From: Xestospongia muta
Lineage: Eukaryota > Porifera > Demospongiae > Haplosclerida > Petrosiidae
DNA: 64,000 nt
Assembly: GCA_963693285.1 (NCBI GenBank)
Contig: OY848928.1
Span: 4,154,501-4,218,500 of the forward strand
Reading direction: 5' to 3'
The position numbers and the translations under genes are program-made. Of this stretch, positions 22,429-34,589 are shown piece after piece. How positions within the stretch are numbered: position 1 is the first letter of the stretch; each line of letters opens with the position of its first letter. The notes under the pieces are model-generated. The model did not search any database. It worked only from the letters and a program-made list of their open reading frames with translations, and was not told the DNA's origin.

Positions 22429-23095
22429 GTTGGAACAGGAACAAAGCCACTACTTAATATTTATAAGACTCATTGTCAATCACGTGACACTAATGTCGTC
22501 ATATGACGTTTATGAATCATGTACTGTGTATTTGATTTATTTTATAATAATGGAGTAATGAAATAATATTTAAGGTAAGGTAATCTGTTAATAAAGCTAT
22601 TGTTGCATTGAGTATGGATTGTGTTAGACTTACGTTAAGTTTTGTTTTGTCTTCTTAGATGCTAAGCACATATTACAATACTATTTAGAAGTGAGAGGAT
22701 GTTTGATGTTAACACAGGTCCTATTGCTTGTAAGTGAAATTATTGTAATTGTATATTTGGGACAAAGATTATTGAAAGACAAACATGTTTAATTTATACA
22801 TTCTTTGGCTTGATAAACATACCAGTGATATCTCTCCTCACATAAGTCAAATTATATCATATTCATTGTTGTACAAACATTGTTGCATAATTTACAGGTC
22901 CATTCATATTTCTTTTCATTTACTATATATCAAAAAATGGAAAATAATTCTTTAAATTGGATATTTTGATATACCTCTCTGTAGTAATTCATACCAGACA
23001 TGATCAGTGAAATAATGCTTCACATCATTGGATGGTATTGTCATTGATTTCATCTGGTAATGATGCTAAAAGGCTATTTTGTTGTAATTATAGTT
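22429..23095. other. Upstream region of ERGIC2, no gene seen
   Basis: AT-rich. An acceptor-like TTCTTAG followed by a short open patch with a GTAAGTG donor (22660-22737, plus strand) may be an exon, but I cannot join it to another in frame. Confidence 0.25.
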
Positions 23096-23371
23096 TGTCC
23101 GAGTTGAGAAGAGCCACCCAGACATGTAAATAAGTTTCCCATTTTACATGCTATTCACATGGGTTTGCACCAATCAATTCAGCTTGCAAACACGCATTAT
23201 ATATATATATATAATTTGGCTCTCTAGTTCTATGAGAAAGTAGCAAACTATAAAACTCCATACATCAATGGCATACCTTTGACATACTTCCAATTTTACA
23301 CCTTTGAGGATTTAACGAATAACACTTTTTGCCTTGAGAAGTCAGCCATGTGTCATTTGGCAATTCAAAAT
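23096..23371. repeat. Dispersed repeat, about 270 bp, copy 1
   Basis: It matches 47884-48151, sharing the GTCCGAGTTGAG start, the CAATTCAGCTTGCAAA core and the GGCAATTCAAA end, with about one fifth of positions changed by eye. The two copies are 25 kb apart in unrelated contexts, so this is a mobile or formerly mobile sequence. No coding capacity. Confidence 0.6.
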
Positions 23372-23422
23372 TAGATGTGGGGGGTGACCTCTGACTGTGA
23401 TATGATAGGAGATATGTAATAG

Positions 23423-23532
23423 ATATGAAAGGAGATTTCAGACTTTATATTTGTATATATAGCTTCGTTTTGTTTATTGATTTTAGTATTGGTTGTTCAG
23501 ACAAATATAAAGTCTGAAATGTCCTTTCATAT
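23423..23532. repeat. Long hairpin (foldback)
   Basis: Two 31-bp arms, 23423-23453 and 23502-23532, are inverted copies with one mismatch around a 48-nt spacer. It could be a small foldback element or produce a hairpin RNA if transcribed. Confidence 0.7.
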
Positions 23533-23629
23533 CAATACCCCTCTGTTTAAGACTTTTCAACCTTATATATGTTTACATATAGTAGCATGTAGAGTAACAT
23601 CTAACGTGTACATGTGTAAGCACTAGTGT

Positions 23630-23975
23630 GTTTTAGTTGTAAGATATTGTGTTAGTTAGTTTAGTTCTTATATCATTTAGTTTTAGTTAGTTAACTAAAG
23701 TCAAAACTGTTTTAGTTAGTTTTAGTTTTTGGGGAATATTTTTAGTTTTAGTTGTTGTGAGCATTATTTTATTATTATTTTAGTTGTTTTAGTTAGTTTA
23801 GCAGAAATTGTGTTTTAATTAGTTTTAGTTAGTTTGGAATATTTTCAATCTATTTTTTGTTAACTTTAGTTAATTTTAGAATAGTGATTTAATTAATTTT
23901 AATTAGTTAACTAAAAGTCAAAACCATCAATTAAAAGTGGTTTTAATTTTAGTTTTAGTTAACTAAAACAACACT
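23630..23975. repeat. Low-complexity TTAG/TTAGTTAGTTTTAG tract
   Basis: About 350 bp dominated by variants of TTAGTTAGTTTTAG. No exon. It resembles a degenerate minisatellite. Confidence 0.75.
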
Positions 23976-24763
23976 AGTAAGCATGTGGACACATTTGATA
24001 GTCACAAAACATAATTTATAATCAAAGCTTTGTGGTAACTTTTCTATTACATAATGTGTGTCCGGCATATTTAGAGATTTTACTTTCCATTTGTTGTTAT
24101 TTAAAGGTATAATTGAACTTGAATATAATTTCTTGGCTGATTGATGGCATTTTATAATTATAATTTCACAAATCCTATGGCTGTTTTGCCTATTTCCACC
24201 TTCCTCAATTTTCAAAACTGTATTGCTTATAATTATATCTTAATCAAGGTAACAAGAAGACTATGGACATGTTTATTCTGTTTATGATGTCAGTATACTA
24301 TTTAAAACTATGAAAACAAATAGTTTAGCGTTTGATGGAATACTTCAACATACATGTTGGTATTTGATACCAGCTATTTTTCAGTAACGTGTATAGCACA
24401 TGATGGTGTCATTTATGATAAATTAATATATCAAAAGCACTAATATTGACTATAAATACCTCTCTTTGATTTGAAGAACTTAGTAACAAACTCATGGGCA
24501 TCTTTTGATCACTTGGGGACCAATGTGGAATGAATTTTATAAAATATGTAATTTGCTTCATATTAGTTTTGTCCATTACTGTTGAGTTGATTGTAGATCT
24601 CTGTTGGCTGTATCACCTTAGTACACTCATGTATGCAGAGGATCTGCAATCTTTTTATCAAGCATATGCAGCATAATCTAGCTAAGAGTACATTTATATC
24701 ATTATGATATTGATAATAACAATTCTTACTGCATTCTTTATGTTTATTTATATATTCTTATAG

Positions 24764-24921
24764 GAAAGGAATATAAAGGATTGCCTGAAGAGTTGCATTT
24801 GCAAGTGTTTCCTATATTTGTTAATCCTGAGGGAAGACTTGACTCCATCACAGTTCTCAGTAATCCTAACTGTGCACAGTATAGTTTGCATTATGTTTTA
24901 TTACTGTTTATTATTCATTAA
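24764..24921 (+). other. Possible coding exon, family not recognised
   Basis: After a TTCTTATAG acceptor, one frame runs about 50 codons (K-E-Y-K-G-L-P-E-E-L-H-L-Q-V-F-P-I-F-V-N-P-E-G-R, then L-D-S-I-T-V-L-S-N-P-N-C) to TAA 24921. Composition looks protein-like, but no partner exon fits; the nearest candidate at 22705-22735 would give a stop at the junction. It could be a last exon with distant partners, or a relic. Confidence 0.25.
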
Positions 24922-24924
24922 AAA

Positions 24925-25420
24925 TGTCATATAATAATTAATGAAGACCACGCCCATTGTGAAATCAAGTGGGATTGTTCCTCTGGCTAAGTCCTTTCAG
25001 CATTATTATTAACAAATTCTGATAATTAATAAGTTAATAGAGTGTCATGTTTTCCAAAATAATATACTTACTTACCTGATCTTTGTAAGTCACCAATTAT
25101 ACCTTGAGTATTTTCTTCAACTTAGGCCATTCTCAAATAATAATTACAGTATACGGAGGTATGCACAACATTCTAAAGTTTTGTATAGAAATTAAATGCA
25201 AAGAAGTATCTACCTCTGTATATGTTCAACAACTGTTAGGTTGAATTTGATTATAAAAAAATTCAGTAACAAAAACAATTAAAACTTTTAAAAATTAAAA
25301 CAGTTTTCAAGTCACAAAAATAATTTTCACATAAAAGCAGTTTTATAATGTCTAAAAAACAATAACATAGCATAAAATTAGAAATCAAAAATAAACACTG
25401 AAACAGAAATTAATCTGTCT
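24925..25420. other. AT-rich spacer, no gene seen
   Basis: No exon, RNA gene or clear repeat recognised. Confidence 0.3.
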
Positions 25421-26372
25421 AAATATGTTAAGATCTCGCGAGTCCAGTCAAAGAAAGTCTCCAGAGAATTATTCAGTACTAACGAGTACACATTGGTTAG
25501 GCCATGATCATCAGCACGTGCCTAGCAAGGAACAGCAAACGCATGACCATTATTATGGCGGGAAAATGTCAATCATTAGACCACGCCTGACAAGGAAAAC
25601 ACTTTTAATAGATTTTATTAAAAAATTTTTGTAAAAAAGACTGTTAATGTAATACGGTACAAACAAATGAAAAAGTTTTTTCTTGTAAAACTAAAAGAAT
25701 ATTAGCAATAATAAAGAAATTATTGACGTAGGTATAATAAATAAAATGATGCATAATACTATAATATACAACAACAATGGTAATTTGCTGTTCATTAAAG
25801 ATAAGATATATTAGAGTTTCAAAAGAAATTGAATTCTAAACTAATTCATTTTTTTCAAAGTTATTACGAACTTAAACAAATTTTAGCAAAAAAGTTTTTT
25901 AAAGACAATTAACATCTAAAATAACAACTATAAAACAAAAAATTGTAAAAAAAACTGTAAAGAAAATAATAAAAACAAAAAACTAAAAATAAAAGTAAAT
26001 TTAAAATAAGACAGTCTCTGTAGTTGAGAGTCCCCAAGAAGTCCAGTGAAGGTCTCCAATCCAGCAATTGTAGGAAAGAGAAGATAGAGAGTTCCCAAGA
26101 GTCCAGTCAGTCCACAAGTTGAGAACATAGAGGGAGAAAAGAGAAGAATAACAACTGGATTACTAGAGAATGGATGAGAAGTGGATGGATGGATGGAGAG
26201 ACAGCTCACCTTTTTCACCAGTGCTGCTCCTGCAGGGAAAGAAAAAGAGAGTAGTTATGAACTGATTGTGACAATGAGTAGATAGAGAGAGTGAAGGGAG
26301 ACAGAGGAAGTGAAAAAGGACCACCAACACACACACACACAGCACACACACACGCATCCTAGAAGATCAGAG

Positions 26373-26446
26373 CTCTCCCCCGCCACCTGGCGGCCTTGGA
26401 TATTAAAAAAAAATTTTTTTTGAGGCCGCCAGGCGGCAGGGGAGAG
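26373..26446. repeat. GC-rich inverted repeat with A/T loop
   Basis: Arms of 25 bp, CTCTCCCCCGCCACCTGGCG-type and its complement with about three mismatches, flank a loop of A and T runs. It stands out in AT-rich DNA. Confidence 0.75.
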
Positions 26447-26879
26447 ATAATTAATAGGATTTGTATGAATGTGTGTATAGTGTATGGGCTGGATAGCCCA
26501 AAATAAAATTAAAAAAAAATTAAAAGAAGAGGAAAGAAGGCTTGAAGGAAGAAGACAGAAGAGACCAGGCAGGAGAGCGACTCATCTTTTACATCCAGAG
26601 AACATCAGACAACTGAGAACAGTCAAACCACCAGAGAACATCAAAGAACATCAGAGAACAGTCAAACATCAGACAACATCAGAGAACAGTCAAACATCAG
26701 AGAACCCATATAGTAAGAGCTTCCAAATTTGAGTCCTGTAGAAACGAAGAGAAATAGTCAATTAGCGAACTGACTGATCCAAACAAAAATTACAAGAAAT
26801 AATAATTAAATAAAAAAAGAACAGAAAAGAAAAGAAAGAATGATCATAACTGAATGAAAAGATGATCGAGCGAAGAGAG

Positions 26880-26978
26880 GACGATCCAACGAGGAGACGA
26901 GTTATGAAGAGGGACGATCCAACGAAGAGACGAGTCGTGAAGAGGGACGATCCAACGAATAGACGAGTCGTAGCGACG
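26880..26978. repeat. Three tandem 33-bp units
   Basis: Units start at 26880, 26913 and 26946 with GACGATCCAACGA and end with a GACGAGT word. Length is a multiple of three, so both strands look open, which explains the apparent reading frames. Confidence 0.8.
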
Positions 26979-27149
26979 AAGACCCACGGGGGTCTGTGCA
27001 CTATTATAAGCTTGCAAATGGAGTTCCTTTATACTTTCAAGACATCTCTGTCATGCTTCATTTTGACAAACACAAGGTACAAACTGATGACAAATTTGGC
27101 GGGAAATGTCATCACACCTTCATCACGTGTGACCAACATTAATTGATTT

Positions 27150-28090
27150 TTAATTGATTGATTAACAATTAATTAAGTCTCTATAATATGTAAAATATTA
27201 CCTATTCTTCAAGTTGTTACTGGGAACTGACATACTGACCAATCAGAATACATCAGGCCAAATTTGCTGTCATACTCATGAGTCATGATCACTAGCTACC
27301 ACCTACAAATAAGATTTTAACGTATCATTAAGTTATAATAAAGACATTTCATTAATGTTAAATTTGTAATATGCTTTCAGTAACTGGAGTGTCATCAGTT
27401 TATGGAAATAAGTCATCACCAGGAGGATAGATATCATCATCTTTTCCAATAACCTAATTGAAAATACATCAAATATTTAAATGAGGCAACTACTATTTGT
27501 CAAACAGGAAGTCCATACACTTTAATTATATTATGATACTGATCCCCTAACCCTGAATATTAACTATACATAACAAAGTATGGACTTCTTGTTTGACTGA
27601 TAGTCACTTCAGTAGACATCAATGACTAAGTACTTAACACACATAAAAATGTCTTGTACATGAACTGTCAACATATGAATTGTACTATATGCTATCATTG
27701 TTTGAAGCTCACCATTACTGTTCTGCCTTTGTATAGGATTCTTAGAGAGACTTTCCGAGACCAAGATATAATATAAGATTGGTATAAGGTATAGGAGTAT
27801 ATCATAGGTAGAGGATGTAATCTAGATGATAATATTATCATTATGATGTAGGTGTAATCAGGTATAGCTATAGCATGCTATTTTAAATACTTCTTACAGT
27901 CAAAGTAGATAAATAAATATTATTCTCTGATGTTATTAATAGAGCAAGTATAACACTAGGAACCATATATATGTACATATACATTTAATCTTTAGATATT
28001 TAAAATTCACTTTTAAACGTTACCAATTGAGTGAGTCATCAATGTTTTGATATAGTAGATAATGTTTATACAATAGTATTAGTTATTTAG
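27150..28090. other. Spacer with a small foldback at 27499-27597
   Basis: Inverted 20-bp arms (27499-27518 and 27578-27597, one mismatch; start GTCAAACA) enclose about 60 bp. Nothing else is recognised. Confidence 0.5.
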
Positions 28091-28099
28091 TGAAAATGT

Positions 28100-28875
28100 A
28101 CCTGGTCATGAGAGCTATGTCACAAAACTGAGGAGGAACAAGTAATAGGTTTTTTTCTCTCTTTGTAATGTATCATCTTTTGAAGATTCATCCACTACTC
28201 AAAGAAAAAGGTATCATGATGGACATTACTTTCTGAAACAGTTAAGTAGTGTGGAAGAAATTACCATTGTGTATATGTATAACAATTGTATATATGTACC
28301 TGTAGTTTTGAAATCTCTACCAAATCAGGACACACATCTGGCTTCCTCTCCAGACAGCAAAGATAAAATATTGTGTCGAAATGAAGTGGAGAAGTTTTAG
28401 GAGTTAACCAGTTAGACCATTCAATTAAAGAAAAGATATCAGGAACACTCTTAATTCACTAAAGGAGAAAGATAAAGAAACTGTCGATAATTCAGTTTAG
28501 TATGATATAATTTTATTATGAGTAACAAGAAAATTGTTTAGTTTAAAATTAATTTTGATGCTTAAAAATCCATAATGTAATACTACCACCATTGTATAAA
28601 CAGAAAATGTTGAAATAGGGAGGTAACCATTATGTCAAAATGTCTGCCAATAAAATTGTTTTAAGGAGACGTGACAATAATACCTGCGCATGATTATGAA
28701 GTTATAAGTATTAGTGTGGACTCTGTCCCTCCATTGAAAGAGGTTTTCATGAGACAAGGACATCAAAGCTGGTGACATAGTAATCTGTCGTAACAAGTCT
28801 ACATGTTGTCTAACTAGAGAACTTCAAAAAGCTCACGAATTATACAAATTCTGCATACAATCTCTCCAGGAGTAT
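28100..28875 (-). pseudogene. NUDT19: Decayed NUDT19-like Nudix hydrolase gene
   Basis: Three patches in NUDT19 order lie on the minus strand. At 28684-28875: V-C-R-I-C-I-I-R-E-L-F-E, matching the Nudix region, then a TAG, then L-F-Q-W-R-D-R-V-H. At 28300-28449: S-V-P-D-I-F-S-L-I-E-W-S-N-W-L-T-P, F-D-T-I-F-Y-L-C-C-L and P-D-L-V-E. At 28100-28150: L-L-V-P-P-Q-F-C-D-I. The frames do not join cleanly, and in-frame stops lie between and within patches. NUDT19 enzymes hydrolyse CoA derivatives in peroxisomes; this copy should be inactive unless sequence errors explain the breaks. Confidence 0.55.
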
Positions 28876-28879
28876 CTAA

Positions 28880-29480
28880 ATAAACAACAAATATCAGATC
28901 ACACGTTGATAATAATGTTATACCAACTTCTTTAACATTCAATCATTTCAATGATATGAGTAATATTTGACTGACCTTTATAGAAAGGATAGTTGTAGAG
29001 TAGAACTTCTAATTAAATAATTAAAGCCAATTAGTTTGTGTGGGAGGAGACGTTGGGTGTGTTAATTTAAGAGTATCCAAACATATTAGCAGACCTCAAT
29101 CTAGGGGGTTGGGTTTTCAAGAGTAAGTTATCATATCCACATATAAACACAGTTCCTGAGTTCTTAAGAACTTGATCATTCTATTATAATGTACTTTATA
29201 ATATAGAACATACCATAAATTTTAATTTGGAACTACACTTTACAAAAAGAGCCTCTGTCTCCTGGTAAGACTGACGAGAATCTTGTGCTAATTCCTTCAT
29301 ACAGATAGGTAGTAGATATTGTCCAGTAGATTGTTTAGTATAACGAGAACCTAGATACTGGATAGGACCAGCAGTCCAGCAAACAGAATTAAGCAGTACG
29401 TTGGAAAAGACACACCCCTAGAGATAGCTTTCTAATTAAAACCCATTGGACTTTATTCTATTTAATACCTGTCTCCTTGC
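28880..29480. other. Region upstream of PSMD14
   Basis: One open patch on the minus strand (about 29236-29400; A-G-P-I-Q-Y-L-G-S-R-Y-T-K-Q and Q-Y-L-L-P-I-C-M-K-E-L) looks protein-like but has no recognised family or clear splice partners. It may be part of the 5' end of the decayed gene at 28100-28875 or of an unknown gene. Confidence 0.25.
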
Positions 29481-29486
29481 TCAAGC

Positions 29487-31729
<2,243 letters not shown>

Positions 31730-31809
31730 AATTACTACATAGTCATACGAATTATGATTGACATACTTTATATCAAAATTTGCAGTTAAATATTAAACTT
31801 AACATGCAA

Positions 31810-32024
31810 CTTGGTGTAACTTGACTATGATTACATCATCATGACATGACTAGTTACATCAAGAAGCACCTTAAACTGTAAACCCTAAACGCTAAAAACT
31901 AAACCTCCTTAAACCCAAATAACTAAACCATACATTTACACTACCATTATTAACCTTTATGACACATAGTGATGTCATCATCATAGTACAAGTTACATCA
32001 TAGTACAATTTACATTAAGAAGTA
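31810..32024. mobile_element. MITE-2 copy (end-degraded)
   Basis: It contains GGTGTAACTTGACTATG near the left and a degraded CAAGTTACATC end, as in the better copy at 37067-37259. It lies between PSMD14 and the first glycosyltransferase. Confidence 0.5.
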
Positions 32025-32359
32025 AACAATATAATTCTACCATTCTGTAATGTTTTTGTCCACTGTTCTAAATTTTGTCCTACTAGACCAAATATTATAC
32101 TTAACATGCTTTCTATGTACTGAAGGTAGCACACATAATGACTTATTGTATTACTGATAGATTATGCACAACTGAAAATCTGCTTTTCCTTGAAGTAATT
32201 GTACTTCATGCCATGTAGGTTAATATATATGAAGTTATGAACATGCAAATATATATGTGGGCTCCAACCCTGAGGGGTGTCTTTTGGGCAGCAGTAGTGG
32301 TGATAAACATGTTTCATTATTTAAATGTTATTTGACTAGCTTAAATTTAAATAGAATAA

Positions 32360-33742
32360 TCATTTGCTACACTTAGTACTATCAATAAAATGTTCATTTG
32401 ATAATGGCCTACACAAGTTACCAGCAAACCAAGAGAACCCACTCCGTCCTCTAACTAGTATATGAGATTCTGCAAGGAGAATCAGATCAACAAGTCCATA
32501 CAATATTCCTTCTTTTTCCATTTTCAGAAAATTTCTCTTTCCTTTTATAGAGTCAATATGAACTAAATGGTTGCTTAATGTTTTAAACCTGGACCCATAA
32601 GTGTTAATAGCCATTTCTTTGACTACATTTGAATCAGTTGCCAAAAAAATCAAGCTATTATTTCCAACAAATTTATCAGCTGTTAACATTGCACACTCTA
32701 AAGCAGCTTTCCATTGATGTTTCTTCCTCAGAAATCTTGTTTTTTTTATTTCTAAATTATATAGCACTCCATAAAAACCAGTTCTTATATGAATGGCAGT
32801 ATAAAGTAGACCATTTTTCAAATTTAATGCTTTCTTAGCTTTAGAAACTTCCTCTAATAGTCTATTGTCTATTTTGAACAAGTATCTGAAAACCACTCCG
32901 GTGAAATCATCTAAATCGTGGCCAGAAAGTTCAGCTAAATCAAATAGCCAGCTTTGATTTATTGTGGGAAACCTTTTAACCTCTTCTGATGGCATTACGT
33001 TGGTTGAAATGACAATATGTTGTTCACTTTGACCAGCTATAATGTTGCGATAGTTTTGCCAATCTTGTATTGACAATGATTTTAAAAATGGATACTTTCC
33101 ACGTGACATAACAACCATATAGTATGGTGCTGACGACTGGAGATATTTTCTTTGATGTAAAAGCTTATCCAAAGAACTATCTGTCCAGTTAATAAGGTTA
33201 GGTTTGAAATAAAACCTTTCACTGAAGGTAGACTCCCAGTACAATACTAATCGTCTGTGACTTGATATAGCTAAATACAAAGAAAAAGTTATTCCTCTTA
33301 TCCTGTCTGCCAATCCACGACATAGATGATTTGCTGGACACCACCATATTAATGTTCGGGTATTAGTTGACCTTTTTGTCATTTCTTCATGACTGTGAGC
33401 ATACTGGGCTAAAATGTTGAGAATCTTTTTGTATTTCTTTGGAAAAATACCTTCTGTTCCTGAATAGCAGGAGAGAGGAGAACCATTTAATATCTGTCTT
33501 TGAAAGTCTAATGGAACATCATCTACAAATTTTTGGTACAATTCAGCTGTTAAGAAGGTACTTTTTGCAAAATATTTTTCATTATTTGATGATAAAGACT
33601 GGACTGTTTCAAATTGTTTCCATTTGACATATACATCAGTTGTAGAGCTGTCTTTGTTTCTCAATGATATGTCGATAATTATGTAAATAACGAAGCAGAT
33701 TATCACTGATACTACAGTAAAGAGGCGTCTCAGCTTTCTCAT
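32360..33742 (-). CDS. Fucosyltransferase-like type II membrane glycosyltransferase, copy 1
   Basis: A single exon of 460 aa. Residues 8-27 form a signal anchor, giving a type II Golgi topology. W-W-C-P-A-N-H-L-C-R-G-L-A-D-R-I-R-G (133-150) resembles the donor-site region of alpha-1,2/1,6 and O-fucosyltransferases; H-I-R-T-G-F (318-323) resembles their H-x-R motif; and S-G-F-S-W-F-A-G-N-L near the end resembles the third motif. Several Asn-x-Ser/Thr sites are present. The acceptor is unknown, and another GT-B glycosyltransferase is possible. It shares the minus strand with ABCA. It is nearly identical to copy 2 in the first 190 residues and diverges mainly at about 195-270. Confidence 0.65.
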   Translation of the reverse strand: MRKLRRLFTVVSVIICFVIYIIIDISLRNKDSSTTDVYVKWKQFETVQSLSSNNEKYFAKSTFLTAELYQKFVDDVPLDFQRQILNGSPLSCYSGTEGIFPKKYKKILNILAQYAHSHEEMTKRSTNTRTLIWWCPANHLCRGLADRIRGITFSLYLAISSHRRLVLYWESTFSERFYFKPNLINWTDSSLDKLLHQRKYLQSSAPYYMVVMSRGKYPFLKSLSIQDWQNYRNIIAGQSEQHIVISTNVMPSEEVKRFPTINQSWLFDLAELSGHDLDDFTGVVFRYLFKIDNRLLEEVSKAKKALNLKNGLLYTAIHIRTGFYGVLYNLEIKKTRFLRKKHQWKAALECAMLTADKFVGNNSLIFLATDSNVVKEMAINTYGSRFKTLSNHLVHIDSIKGKRNFLKMEKEGILYGLVDLILLAESHILVRGRSGFSWFAGNLCRPLSNEHFIDSTKCSK

Positions 33743-33756
33743 ATTTACGATGTAAA

Positions 33757-33818
33757 CCTAGGGCCGTGTATGTAGGGCGGAAATTATTTGTTGCCGGACG
33801 GATATAGATGTAGTCATG
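33757..33818 (-). promoter_or_regulatory. Promoter-proximal segment of the glycosyltransferase
   Basis: The segment just upstream of the start codon is kept in copies 2 and 3. A related sequence of about 65 bp was inserted with an 8-bp duplication into both ABCA pseudogenes (35976-36040, 41733-41797). Promoter function is inferred from position only. Confidence 0.35.
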
Positions 33819-34085
33819 TTTTGTCGTTTAGGAGGTGGGATCAATGTAGTATATACAATTAGTACCTGGTTATCTGAGCAATACACTCTGGGGGAATTGT
33901 CTCTGAAGTAATTACGCGGTATCTGTTACAAACAATTTATTATAATTAGGCCTTATTAGTATAGACGTATTATCATTGTTTTTGTGTTTTTGCTATTGAT
34001 TTATATGCTTTGTTACATCTACAATATAATTACTTAGCAACTGTATCCCTAAAATAACCTTAACATAATAAAATAATTATTTATG

Positions 34086-34331
34086 TATGACCTGATTTGG
34101 AATAAGGGACAGTTTAATTCTGTCAAACAATTGCAATATGATTTATGAAAGAGGATTACTGTTAAAACACCTGAAAAACAGTTTAGTATACATAGATGAA
34201 GTTCCATGAATAGTTGTGCATATTATAGCAGCTGTATATATGTATACAAAACTGTTTTTGTGATGTTTTAACAGTTAAATCATGTCACAAATGTTTTGCC
34301 AGAAGTGCTCCCTTTTTGCAAATTAGGCCAT
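34086..34331. mobile_element. MITE-1 copy 2
   Basis: Same element as 6104-6346, with a small change near the left arm (GGGACAGTTTAATTCTG). It is carried within the duplicated block, so 39822-40068 is its block copy. Confidence 0.6.
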
Positions 34332-34589
34332 ATATAATATAATAGTATATATGTATGTAGGTATCATACATAGTTATATTTCAACTGTACTCAACAGATC
34401 CAGCTGTGTTCTTATTTTCTATTGATCTTTAGTTAATATGTGATGATGACATTTTATGACTAATAAAATCAGAACATACAGATATTTCAGTATCAATAAA
34501 ATGACAAGACAATGGCAGCTGTAAACTTTAAAAATATAATGTCAATATAACTGTTGTAAAACTTAACAAAACAATCAAACAATAATACT

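Larger units (their letters stand above)
25425..27150. repeat. Structured block with GC palindrome and tandem repeats
   Basis: This block is richer in AGAACATCAG, GTCCAGTC and ACGA words than its surroundings. It contains a GC-rich inverted repeat (26373-26446), AGAACATCAG-type repeats (26600-26712), three 33-bp units (26880-26978) and two GGCGGGAAA words (25557-25565, 27098-27106). Small open frames across it show simple repeated residues and look incidental. It may be a non-autonomous element. Confidence 0.45.

Noticed and set aside
26880..26978. CRISPR-like array
   Set aside because: Direct repeats without unique spacers in a eukaryotic context; simply tandem units.
26862..27146. Arg/Asp-rich repeat protein
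   Set aside because: It follows the 33-bp tandem units, which are open on both strands because the unit length is a multiple of three.
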